From Palsa-504 sp963769715 (GTDB taxonomy: Bacteria; Actinomycetota; Actinomycetes; Streptosporangiales; Streptosporangiaceae): a DNA stretch of 64,000 nucleotides. The first letter of the stretch is position 1; every line of letters starts with the position of its first letter. A program made the translations under genes and the position numbers. The stretch lies in assembly GCA_963769715.1 (NCBI GenBank), contig CAVYNE010000031.1, positions 248,001 through 312,000 of the forward strand. The letters are read 5' to 3'. The notes under the pieces were generated by a model. That model saw only the letters and a list, made by a program, of their open reading frames with translations, was not told the DNA's origin and made no database searches. Below are positions 10,081-19,192 of the stretch, piece after piece.

Positions 10081-10192
10081 CGTGACGTGTCCCCCTTGTT
10101 CTGGCTACCAGCGCTGCTCCCGTCGGCTTCGATCCTGCCAGGTCACGGTGGCCCCGGTCGTGGCGAAAGGGACACCCGTGGCTGGGCTGCGA

Positions 10193-10207
10193 GCCTGCCG
10201 GGCAGGC
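10193..10207. promoter_or_regulatory. Perfect inverted repeat in the divergent region upstream of the VOC-methyltransferase gene
   Basis: GCCTGCC-G-GGCAGGC is a perfect 7-base inverted repeat 113 bases upstream of the fusion gene. Two direct copies of CATCCGGACTGGC follow at 10213-10225 and 10231-10243. Either could be an operator. The rest of 10081-10330 shows no gene. Confidence 0.25.
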
Positions 10208-10332
10208 GCTCCCATCCGGACTGGCGCCGGCATCCGGACTGGCCCGGGTTTAGGCGGCACACCATGCCGGTTGTCGTCCGAGTATAGTTTCGATTAATAG
10301 CCTTCGGCGGGGACCAAGATCCGGGATGGAGG

Positions 10333-12298
10333 GTGGATGGCAGCACTGCCGGCCGACGGGCCTGCCGAAGGGGACGAGGACCGCCGCGAGCTCCCCTGAG
10401 CCCTCCGGCGACCCGGCGTGGAGAGCCGGTGGCCTGGGAGCCGGTGGTGACCTGCCCGGACCCGATGACGGAGGAAGAGCAGCAGGCTCTGCTGGACGCG
10501 ATCACCGACGACGATGCGCCGTGGTGGCTCGAGGAAGGAGACCCGGACCCGGACGACGACCCGCCGCCGGAGGACTATGACCTGGCGGAGATCACCGCGC
10601 AGTGCCGGCAGGTCTCTGAAGATGAGGGCCGTGCGGCCGCGAACGCGGCCCGGCTGGGTGCGACCGGTGCGCTGGCCGCGATCGCCGCGGCGCGCCGGGG
10701 CCCGGGCCAGCCAGGCTCGGCCCGCCGGTTCCCCGGCGAGTACCCGGGCCGGGCGGCCCAGTTCGCGACCGGGATGCTGATGGACACGATGCCCGGCCGT
10801 CCCGAGCTGGCCGGGTTCGCCGGCGAGGCCGCGGGAGCAGATGACCGGTTTGACGGCGCCTGCGATGATGAGGTCCTCGGCGTGCTGTGCGCGTGGGACC
10901 GGGTGGAGGCGCACGCCGCGGCCCGCAAGCATGCCGCGGTCGGCGAGCTGATCCGGCGTCGTCCGGCTCCCGGTTACGCGCTGGAGGGGCCGACGCGGAT
11001 GCCCGCGGTGTGGGATGAGTTCACCGCCAGTGAGCTGTGCTCGGTGCTGGGCCAGTCCCGGTGGGACGCCGATCACATGCTCGGCCTGGCGCACGACCTG
11101 GAGGTGAAGCTCCCGGGCAGCAGGGCGGCGTTCCTGGACGGTATCGTGAACGCCGAGAAAGCGGAGATCATCGCCCGCGCCACCGCGGTGCTGGAGCCCG
11201 CCGAGGCGCTGATGCTGGGCCGGGCGGGGCGGCTGACCCCGGCCGGGCTGCGGTCTGCGATCGCCCGGGCGGTGATCGAGGTGGCGCCGGATAAGGCGCG
11301 GGAGCGGCGGAAGAAAGCCGGGCGGGACACGCGGGTGGAGCGGTGGGCGGAGGTGTCCGGGAACGCCGGCCTGGCCGGCCGGGAACTGCGGCCCGCCCAG
11401 GTGATCGCCGCGGATCAGAAGATCACCTCCTGGGCGCGGCAGCTGAAGAAGGCCGGGCTCGCGGGCAGTCTGGATGAGCTGCGCGCGCGAGCCTACATCG
11501 ATCTGTTGCTCGGCACGGACTCCCGGCTCGGCCAGGACACCGCGGGCGGCCAGGACGCCATGGGAGGCGGCGAGTCCCGTCCGCCGGATCCATCGGGGCC
11601 GGGAACCGGCGCGCTGCCGGCCGGGTTCGCCGGGAAAGTGAACCTGACCATCCCCGCTGGCCACCCTGCTCGGCCTGGCCGAGCGGCCCGGCGAGATCCC
11701 CGGCTTGGGCCCCATCGACCCTGACCTGGCCCGCGACCTCGCCCGCGCCGCCGCCCGCAACCCGGCAACCACCTGGTGCGTCACCGTTACCGACCAGGAC
11801 GGCCACGCCATCGGCCACGGCTGCGCCAGACCCCAGCCCAAGGGCCACCGCGAGAAACCCACAGCGCCGGATGGACACGACCCGCCCCGCGGAACCGGGA
11901 CCAGGGACAGCCCGGGGTTCGCCTTCACCGCCACGGACGGATACGGGCTACCTGAGACCACCGACCAGCCCGGACCATCCGGCGGATACGGGATCTGGCG
12001 GCTGTCCACCGGGACACCCGGACAACGGGACCTGATCGTCAGGCTCGACCCGATCCCAGCCGGCGACTGCGACCACCGGTACGAGGCCAAAGGCCACGAC
12101 CCCGGCGTCAAGCTCCGGCACCTGAGCCAGATCCGCCACGCCACCTGCACCGGGCCGGGCTGCCGGCGGCCCTCCACTCAGGCTGACTTGGAGCACAACA
12201 CCCCCTACGACCAGGGCGGCAGGAGCTGCCTGTGCAACGGCGGACCGTCGTGCGAGCGTTAATGACACAGGTGCGGCGGACTCAGGACCCGGACCGAT
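10333..12298 (+). pseudogene. Decayed DUF222 / HNH endonuclease (13E12-repeat family)
   Basis: Residues from the first frame (to 11724) show the DUF222 core (DEVLGVLCAWDRVEAHAAARKHAAVGEL, ELCSVLGQSRWDADHML, RAVIEVAPDKARERRKKAGRDTRVE). A one-base insertion in a C-run near 11655 shifts the frame. The continuation (LATLLGLAERPGEIPGLGPIDPDLARDL) runs in the next frame to 12262, reaching the HNH region DLEHNTPYDQGGRS and then stopping early. Out-of-frame homology (HRC) persists to about 12298. The start may be a GTG at 10429 with GGAG upstream. These genes are multicopy, mobile-like and often degenerate in actinobacteria; this copy looks dead. Confidence 0.8.
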
Positions 12299-12357
12299 AG
12301 TGCCACGTCAGGCGTCGAGGCCGCACCATGCAGAGATCCGTGCGAGTCCCCTGCTGG

Positions 12358-12765
12358 TCAGGGAAGCTCAAGTACTTCGGTTCGGACGCCTGTGGGCTGG
12401 TCGAAGCCCGCGCTGGCGTCAGTGGTCAGCAAGATCCGGCTGGTTGCGGCGGCCGTGGCGGCGATCATCATGTCGTTTGCGGATCTCGGCCGTCCTTTCG
12501 CCATCGCTGCTACCGTCAAGCGTGCATGCACCCGGGCGATGCCCACGTTGTATGGCTCGACGGGAAGGCTGAACAGGATTGCCTCCACGCGGACGGCGCG
12601 CGCCTGGCGGTGCGCGGTGTCCGCGCGCTCGACGCCGACCAGGAGTTCCATCGCGGTAATCGCCGCGATAGCGGCATCGTCAAGGCCGAGGACCGTGTCC
12701 ACGTCGAGCCTGCCGCGCTCGATCGCGATGAGGACGCCGGTATCGAGGATTACTCGCCTGGCCAT
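12358..12765 (-). CDS. PIN-domain toxin, VapC family
   Basis: A 135-residue PIN-domain ribonuclease. The acidic active-site set is visible: D8 (ILDTGVL), E40 (TAMELLVG), D98 (SANDMMIA) and D116 (LLTTDASAGF). It overlaps the antitoxin gene upstream by 16 bases, as in typical toxin-antitoxin pairs in which the antitoxin is translated first. It likely cleaves RNA when released. It lies within a zone of decayed genes, consistent with acquisition or addiction, but its own reading frame is intact. Confidence 0.9.
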   Translation of the reverse strand: MARRVILDTGVLIAIERGRLDVDTVLGLDDAAIAAITAMELLVGVERADTAHRQARAVRVEAILFSLPVEPYNVGIARVHARLTVAAMAKGRPRSANDMMIAATAAATSRILLTTDASAGFDQPTGVRTEVLELP

Positions 12766-13013
12766 CCGCGTACCTCGTCGCTGAAGGCGGACCGCAGGTC
12801 ATCGTGCCCGCGCTCAAGATCATCCGCGAACCCGGCGTCCGCAGGGTTGTCACGCAGGGCGGCCTTGAGCCGGTCCGCTGATGTGCGGCGTTCCGGGACG
12901 AGCCGGCCGACCGGCACCCCGTCGCGGGTGATGACCACAGTCTCGCCGTGCTCGACGGCATCGAGGATGCTGGCGAAGCTCCGTGCCGCTTGAGTGGCAG
13001 TCACCGCGATCAT
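12750..13013 (-). CDS. Phd/YefM-type antitoxin partner of VapC
   Basis: An 87-residue protein with the Phd/YefM N-terminal DNA-binding fold (ATQAARSFASILDAVEHGETVVITRDGVPVGRLVP) and an acidic C-terminal tail (residues 45-87) that would wrap the PIN toxin. It is first in a two-gene operon with the toxin. An AT-rich inverted repeat immediately upstream (13016-13050) is a likely autoregulatory operator. Confidence 0.9.
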   Translation of the reverse strand: MIAVTATQAARSFASILDAVEHGETVVITRDGVPVGRLVPERRTSADRLKAALRDNPADAGFADDLERGHDDLRSAFSDEVRGWPGE

Positions 13014-13015
13014 GA

Positions 13016-13050
13016 ATACATATTATCAGATCTGCTCTGCTTATATGTAT
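13016..13050. promoter_or_regulatory. Operator/promoter of the toxin-antitoxin pair
   Basis: ATACATAT (13016-13023) and ATATGTAT (13043-13050) are perfect 8-base inverted arms separated by 19 bases, in an unusually AT-rich patch starting 3 bases upstream of the antitoxin start. Binding by the antitoxin-toxin complex is inferred from the family. Confidence 0.5.
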
Positions 13051-13121
13051 ATAATGGCGGTGCCGGTGGCCGACCCCCGGGACGGCGGTGGCGTGTCGCG
13101 ATCCACGGTGCGTGGGCGACG

Positions 13122-13256
13122 TTAGCTGGACGGGGGACGCCATGCCGCGAGTTCGCCGATGGGACCTATGGGTGCCAGCGCTACGCGCCACCAACTCATG
13201 TCACGCGAGACCTCGACCCGCGCGGCGATGACATCCGGGGTCTCGGTGAACAGCAC
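13122..13256 (-). CDS. Possible 44-residue protein or gene remnant
   Basis: A GTG-started frame encodes 44 residues beginning VLFTETPDVIAARVEVSRD and containing SWWRVALAPIGPIGELAAW, with actinobacterial codon choice. It is divergent from the broken VOC gene. No domain is recognised and no ribosome site stands out. It may be the 3' end of a lost gene. Confidence 0.25.
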   Translation of the reverse strand: MLFTETPDVIAARVEVSRDMSWWRVALAPIGPIGELAAWRPPSS

Positions 13257-13275
13257 GCGCCACTATGGTGGACCG

Positions 13276-13709
13276 ATGGCGTCGGTCAAGCAGTTCCAAG
13301 TCACCTTCGACTGCGCAGAACCTGAGCGCGTCGCTCGTTTCTGGTGCGAGGTGCTGGGGTACGTCGTACCGCCGCCACCGGAGGGGTTGCTACCTGGGAC
13401 GATTTCGATCGCTCGCTGCCGCCTGAGCATCAGGGTTCAGCGTTCGTCTGTATTGATCCCTCAGGTGCGGGCCCGCGACTGTTCTTCCAGCGCGTTCCCG
13501 AAGGCAAGGTCGTCAAGAATCGGCTGCATCTTGACGTGCGGGTCGGCACCGGGCTCGTGGGTGAAGAGCGCCTCGCCACACTCGAGGCCGAGTGCGCACG
13601 ACTGGTCGCGCTCGGCGCGGTACGCGTGCGACTACTGCCTGCCGATGACGACGACGAGTCGTGCATCGTGATGCAGGACATCGAGGGCAACGAGTTCGAT
13701 CTCGACTGA
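13276..13709 (+). pseudogene. VOC family protein gene with a frameshift
   Basis: The ATG at 13276 opens MASVKQFQVTFDCAEPERVARFWCEVLGY, the standard N-terminus of an actinobacterial VOC protein. After PPPPEG the frame is lost near 13387, where one base appears missing in a T-run (GGGGTTGC). The next frame continues TWDDFDRSLPPEHQ through the second half and ends EGNEFDLD at 13709. Joined, the two parts make a normal single-domain protein of about 144 residues. Either a recent inactivation or a base-call error. Confidence 0.75.
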
Positions 13710-13788
13710 GGGGCCGCGAAACGTGTCCTCGTTATGTCCCCATGGGCAAGGCTCGGGATGACTCAGCGCTCGGCCGGTTTTGAGCGGA

Positions 13789-13906
13789 GGTGGCCCGGCC
13801 GCGGGCTCTGGGCGCCACTTACGCCGACGTCGGCCAGCCCGATGTGCCATGGATGTGCCTCGTCGACTCAGAGGGCAACGAGTTATGCGTCCTCACCCAG
13901 GGCTGA
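13789..13906 (+). pseudogene. 3' end of a second VOC family gene
   Basis: The plus strand reads LGATYADVGQPDVPWMCLVDSEGNELCVLTQG and stops at 13906, a typical VOC C-terminus. The upstream part is missing. It lies directly between the frameshifted VOC gene and the IS relic, so it probably was truncated by rearrangement in this zone. Confidence 0.6.
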
Positions 13907-13931
13907 CGCAGAGCCTCGGCTCCGACGCGCG

Positions 13932-14281
13932 CGTCCAGGCGATGCAGGCGCAGAGGATGTAGGCAGCGCGGTAGGTGATGGCGAGCTTGTCGTAGCGGGT
14001 TGCCAGTCCTCGCCACTGCTTAGCGAGGTTGAAGTGCCGCTCGACGATGTTGCGGCCTCTGTAGGTGTCGGCATCCAGGTGCGGGGGTCGCCCGCCAGCG
14101 GAGCCTTCCACGACCCGAACTTCTCGCGCGGCAGGTCCCGCCACGGGATCCCGGTCCGGTACCGGTAAACGATTCCCTCGACCACCCGGCGGTTGTCCCC
14201 GAACGGGTGCCCACGCCGACCGACGTTCGACGGCAGCAACGGCTCGATCTGCTCCACTGCGCATCGGACAACGAACGGCAC
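13932..14281 (-). mobile_element. IS5-type transposase relic with internal deletion
   Basis: From 14281 the minus strand reads a transposase N-terminus (IEPLLPSN...GHPFGDNRRVVEGIVYRYRTGIPWRDLP). From about 14066 another frame gives the C-terminus (NIVERHFNLAKQWRGLATRYDK ... AAYILCACIAWTRA). The catalytic DDE core between them is deleted, leaving roughly 100 of the usual 270 or so residues in two frames. It cannot transpose by itself. Clear terminal inverted repeats are not visible to me. Confidence 0.8.
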
Positions 14282-14343
14282 TGCAACGAACTCACCCCGC
14301 GATCATGCAGCGCGCCTCACCGCGCATATGGCAGGCAGGCCCG

Positions 14344-14383
14344 AGCTGTCTCGGGCGGCGGCTAGCTGTCTCGGGCGGCGGCT
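14344..14383. repeat. 20-base tandem duplication across a stop codon
   Basis: AGCTGTCTCGGGCGGCGGCT occurs twice head to tail. The duplicated unit includes the last codons and the stop of the dynamin-like gene ending at 14362. A similar event is seen at the end of ohr (62055-62098). Confidence 0.9.
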
Positions 14384-16275
14384 AGTTCGGTCCGGAACCG
14401 CTCGTAGTCACGGAGTTCGCGGCCGACTGGGTTCACGACCAGATCGTTGGTGACGGTCGCGATCCGGGCCAGGATGTCGCGCGTCGCCTGCTCGCGCTCG
14501 CGGTCGGCCGCGAGGACGACCATGTTCTGGCACCACGACGAGATCAGCCAGCCCAGCAGGAGCAGCGCCACCACTATGACACCGAGCCACGGGGCCAGGG
14601 AAACGTCGTTGATCAGGGACGTTGACTTATGCGTCCCGCCGGACCCGCCGGACCTGCCGGACGCGAGGATCAGCACGATCCAGATCAGGCCGGCCAGCGT
14701 CAGCGCCATCAGCAGCCACTGAGCGAGCGCGACCAGCCGCCACCAGCCGATCACCTTGTCGCGCGGCGGTAGGCCTTCCGCCACCGCTGTCCCGAGGGCC
14801 GACTGGGCCTCGTCGGCTCGCGACCGCGCCGACGCCCGCACGGTCCGCGACCAAGGCTCGGGGAGCGAACCGCCGACCTCGTTGGCGAACACGTTGATCG
14901 CGTTGTCGATATCGGATCGCTGCGCCTGCCCGGCCTGGCCGGGGTCGCTGGCCAGCAGCTTGTGGGCCGGCGCCTCGCCGCGCAGCCGGGCGGCCAGTTG
15001 AGCTGGCGGCCAGCCGATGTAGCCGGCGGCGCTGCGCTCACGTACCCCGTTCAGCGTCTCGGTCACCGCCCTCGCCCCGGCGGCCTTCGCGAACGCCGCC
15101 GTCAGCGTGCCGGCTGCACCGGCGGGCACGTAGATCGCGGGATCCTCGGCGGGCTTGCCGTTGCCGTTGCCGTCCTGCGTCGCGTCCTCCCACGGCGGCC
15201 GCGCGGAGGATGACGGGCGCGTCGGCGCGGCGGTCGTCTGCCAGGGCTGCCAGTTGGCCGCCCTGGCCTGGCCGTTGCCCTCGCGCTCGTCACTGTCCGC
15301 CTGCTCCCAGGGTGCGCGGGCCGGAACCGGGGTGGCAGCCGGTTTCGGTGGGGCGGCATCGGAAGCGGCCGACAGCAACGGTACGGGTGCCGTGGGGGGC
15401 AGCCAGCCGGGCACCGAATCCCCGGCGTAGACCGCGAACCTCTCAAGCAGGGCGTCGATGTCCGCGGTGATCCTGTCGCTCGCGGCCCGCCGGGCGGCCA
15501 CCGCGCCGGCCAGCACGCGGCGCAGTTCGCTAAGTCCGGCGCCGGTGGTCGCGGAGGTCACCAGCACCTGAGTCTCGGACAGGCCCTCGGTGTCGAGTAG
15601 CCGACGCAGGTCGGACTCGCAGTCGGCGGCCTGGTCGGGGCTGAGCGTGTCGACCTGGTTGAGCACCACCGTGGTCACCGCGGCGTGCCCGGCCAGCGGG
15701 ACCAGGTAGCGACGGTGCACGGACGCATCCGCGTATTTCAGCGGGTCGAGCACCCATACGAGCATGTCGGCCAGCTTGACCAAGCGGTCGACCAGCGCCG
15801 CCGAGCCGGTGACCACCGAGTCGTGGTCGGGCAGGTCGAGCAGGAGCATGCCGGTCAGCGACGCTTCGCCCTCGTCGAGCGCGCTCGCCCGCGCGTAGCG
15901 GTGGCGCCGCTGCACGCCGAGCCAGTCGAGCAACGGGGCGGCCCCTTCCATCCCCCAGACGCACGCGTGCGAGTGCTTGGTCGTCGGCCTGGTCACGCCC
16001 GCGGGCGAGAAATTCGCCCCGGCCAGGGCGTTGAACAGCGAGGACTTGCCGCTGCCGGTCCCGCCCGCCAAGGCCACCACGGTGTGCGAGGCGGACATCC
16101 GCATCCGCTCACCCGACCGCCGGAGCAGCGTTTCCGCCTCGGTGAGGAGTTCTTGGCTGAACCCTTCGGATCCGGTTCTTCCGGACCCGATCTTCGTCAG
16201 CTCTTGGAGCGAGGCGAGCCTGTCGGGCAGCCGCGAATGCGCCAGCCCGGTTACCCCGATCGTGTTCGCTGTCAC
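14362..16275 (-). CDS. Dynamin-like GTPase with C-terminal membrane hairpin (DynB/DynA-type)
   Basis: A 637-residue GTPase. The P-loop GGTGSGKSS is at 71-79, the switch/G3 region LLDLPDHDSV near 148, and NQVD (G4) near 212. A disordered Pro-rich region (about 300-400) separates this from a helical part and two membrane segments near 520-545 and 565-585. Its start overlaps the stop of the upstream GTPase gene (ATGA-like, 4 bases). Paired dynamin-like proteins in one operon are known in Streptomyces (DynA/DynB), where they stabilise sporulation septa; I infer a comparable membrane-remodelling role. Confidence 0.85.
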   Translation of the reverse strand: MTANTIGVTGLAHSRLPDRLASLQELTKIGSGRTGSEGFSQELLTEAETLLRRSGERMRMSASHTVVALAGGTGSGKSSLFNALAGANFSPAGVTRPTTKHSHACVWGMEGAAPLLDWLGVQRRHRYARASALDEGEASLTGMLLLDLPDHDSVVTGSAALVDRLVKLADMLVWVLDPLKYADASVHRRYLVPLAGHAAVTTVVLNQVDTLSPDQAADCESDLRRLLDTEGLSETQVLVTSATTGAGLSELRRVLAGAVAARRAASDRITADIDALLERFAVYAGDSVPGWLPPTAPVPLLSAASDAAPPKPAATPVPARAPWEQADSDEREGNGQARAANWQPWQTTAAPTRPSSSARPPWEDATQDGNGNGKPAEDPAIYVPAGAAGTLTAAFAKAAGARAVTETLNGVRERSAAGYIGWPPAQLAARLRGEAPAHKLLASDPGQAGQAQRSDIDNAINVFANEVGGSLPEPWSRTVRASARSRADEAQSALGTAVAEGLPPRDKVIGWWRLVALAQWLLMALTLAGLIWIVLILASGRSGGSGGTHKSTSLINDVSLAPWLGVIVVALLLLGWLISSWCQNMVVLAADREREQATRDILARIATVTNDLVVNPVGRELRDYERFRTELAAARDS

Positions 16276-19065
16276 CTAACCGCCTCGAGCGAGAATTCCG
16301 CCTGGTATAGCCGGATGGCCGCGACGTCGTCGCAGGCCCCGGCCGCGTCGAGCACCTCAACGAACCTGACCAGCTCCTCGTCAAGCAGCAGCCGGACCCG
16401 GTCCAGCAGGTCGGCGCGCGCCTTGGCCAGGATCTCGGCCAGCGTTACCGCGCCGAACACCGACGTCAGCATCCGCAGCGGCTCGGCGTAAACGCTGCCA
16501 CCTTCGGGTCCGGCTGGCAGCGTGGCCGCGGCGACCCTCACGCCGGGCCTCGCCGCATGGGGCGCTGCCTCGCCGAGCATCGCCATCAGGACCACCAGGC
16601 TCAGCGCCTCGTCATCGAAGGAGATCCGCCGGGCCGCAGGCCGCAGATCTTCCCCTTCCACCAGCCGGGTCAGGTGATCCTGCCACGCCCCGACCGCCCG
16701 CGTGGCCCGCAGCGCCAGGTCCGGCGAAGACCGGCTGAAGGCCGAGGCATGGGCGGCGTCGGCGGCCTTGATCTCGTCCGCGGCCTTGATGTCCGCATCG
16801 ACCGGATTGCCGCCACCGCTCTGACCGGCGGGCCCGAAGACGGACTCGAACACCTGTTTCGTGCGCGCGTCGCGGGCCCGCTCGGCGGCCGCGTCCGCGA
16901 GCAGCACGGCCCCGGCGGGATCCACGCGCCAACTGCCCTCCACGTGTTCAGCGGCGCGGTCCGCGACGGACACGATGTACGACTCGATGGCCGAACGGAG
17001 TGAGGCGTTCAGCGCAGCCGACCGCGAAGGTCCGCGGCGTGCGCGCTTGCCCTTCTTGCTTCCGCTCCGGGCGGGCTTGGCGCCACGGCGCGGCCGCAGG
17101 TCGCCGCCCACCACGCAGTCCTCCCAGCGAGCGAGCACCTCGCCGCGGAGCAGGGTGCCGTCCTTCATGCCGATGCTGGCCTCGGTGAAGGCGTTCCCAT
17201 ACGCGGTCTCGGCGGCCCGCCGCAGCTCGGCGCGCAGCACGACCTGCGCCTCGACGTGCGCGGCGATGGCAGGGATCCTGGTCTTGAACGTGTCGAGCAC
17301 ACCAGACATCGTTCTGGGAGAGCACCGCCACCCGGCGGTCGGCCCGGTCGGCGGTGTCAGCGAGCCAGTCACGGATCGGCTGGTAGGCATCGGCTGGGAG
17401 CATTCCGTCGATGAGGGGTATCTCCGGTATGACGAAGCGGTCCGCGGCCGCGATCCCGTTCGCGTCCAGCATGGCGTTGAAGTGGTCGACGAGTTCGGTC
17501 CGGTAGGCCTGCGGGATCCGGGACAGGACCACGCCGAGGGAGGCCTTGCGGTCCCGGGCGTGTTGCAGGATCTCCCAGACCGGCCCGTCGGCGTACCGGC
17601 TGGCGCTGGTCATGAACAGCCACAGGTCCGAGGCATCGAGGAACTGGTAGGCGAACTCGTGGTGCGCCTGCACTACCGAGTCGATGTCCGGCGTGTCCAG
17701 CAGTGCGATGCCGCGCGGCATGCCCTCGCTCGCAGCGAGCACGAGCAGCCCGTCCCGGCCGGGCCGGGCCAGTCCTTCCTGCCTGACCCGGGGCAGGGTA
17801 GGCAGGAAGTTGTTCTCGGCGAACCAGTCGATCTCATCGGGGTGGCAGGCGAGCACCGGGCTGTTCGTCGTCGGCCGGCGCACGCCGGTGGCGCTCACGT
17901 TCGCACCGACGATGCTGTTTACCAGCGTAGATTTCCCGGCGCCCGTGGAGCCGACCAGGGCGACGAGCACCGGCGCGGCGGAGCGGCGCACCCGGGGCAG
18001 CAGATAGTCGTCGATCTGGCTGAGGAGCTTGCCGCGTTCGGCCTTGGCGTCGACAGAACCGGAGATTTGGAAGACGAGAGGGATGGCGGCGATCCGCTTC
18101 CTGAGGTTAAGCAGGGCGGCCTCGAGCAAGCGCGCATCGACCCGGACGTGCGGCTGAGCGGCCGCCCGGGACCGGACCGTGACGGCGGGCGCGGGATCGG
18201 AGGGCGCGGCGTCGGCGACTGGCTCGGCGGCGTCGGGTTCGGTGGCCGCCACGGGCTCGGCCTGGGACGCGGCGGGCACGGGCTCGGAATGGGAGACGGG
18301 CTCGGTGGCCTCGGGCGGCACGGCCGGAAACTGCTCGGTCACGGGCTCAGGCTGGCCGGCTTGGGGAGCTGAATCCGAGACGGGCCCGGTGGCCTCGGGC
18401 GGCACGGCCGGAAACTGCTCGGTCACGGGCTCAGGCTGGCCGGCTTGGGGAGCTGAATCCGAGACGGGCCCGGTGGCCTCGGGCGGCACGGCCGGGAACT
18501 GGACCGTCGCGGGCTCGCCGCTCTCGGGCTGGGCGGCCGCGTCGTAAGTAGCTTCGGGCTGGGTGGTTTCGGGCAGAGCGGAGCCGGCCGTGGCCGCGGT
18601 CTCGGGCGGCGTGACGGCCGGGGGGGCGTTTACCGCGGGAGCGTCTACCGCGGGGGCGTTTACGCCGGCCGCGATCCGGTTGTGGCCCGTATTCTCATCC
18701 CTTGCGACAGCGCTATTGTTTCGATCGGGCTTAACAATGTTATCCAGTTTGTCCGATTCAATCTGCTGAGACGGCAATTCCGGTTGAGACTCCTGAGATG
18801 ACCGCTCTTCTCGGGGCGACGGCGTCGGCTGGGAGGATTCGGGCGATTGCGACATACTGGCGTCCTGGGCGGACGCTCCTGGGTAACCCGGTGCAACCAT
18901 CACGTGACTGTCATCCCCATTACTCCCCTGACCCTCACCACCGTCCGCATTATCACTGGTCACATGGTTCTCGGCATAGCAGTCAAGCTCAGCGGCAACG
19001 CCAGCAGCTGCGCCGGGCTCACCGCGGCCGCCGGCCGCAGACGCCGCCGCGCCCTGACCTTCCAT
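16272..19065 (-). CDS. Dynamin-like GTPase with long disordered N-terminus, frameshifted
   Basis: Translation from the ATG at 19065 (GAGGAGG 11 bases upstream) gives a disordered Pro/Glu/Ala-rich region of about 300 residues, then a GTPase domain: P-loop VGSTGAGKST at 371-380, TTNSPV switch, LLDTPDIDSV. Near 17310 one base disrupts the frame (VAVLSQN then MSGVLDTFKTRIPAIAAHVE). The remaining helical region runs in the other frame to 16272. The rejoined protein would be about 930 residues. Residues 85-130 are encoded by AT-richer, Asn/Asp-rich codons unlike the rest. It is either a real frameshift or a sequence error. It pairs with the downstream GTPase. Confidence 0.75.
18305..18497. repeat. 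84-base in-frame tandem repeat, about 2.3 copies
   Basis: Two identical 84-base units (from 18305 and 18389) and a partial third encode 28-residue repeats (EQFPAVPPEATGPVSDS...) in the disordered N-terminal region of the GTPase. Near-identity implies recent expansion. Confidence 0.9.
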
Positions 19066-19192
19066 CGTTTTAACGTCCTCCTCAAAACCACCGCGGAAAC
19101 CCCGGCAGGCCTATCGGGGTCTCCTTAGGGTCTCTTGGGTCGGAGCGGGTCCATCAGCTTGATCGCCTGGCACGCGGAGTTTATCCCGTTCG

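Noticed and set aside
10294..12177. 627-residue minus-strand open frame opposite the DUF222 gene
   Set aside because: Low-complexity Arg/Pro/Gly translation without motifs; the plus strand carries recognisable DUF222 and HNH segments.
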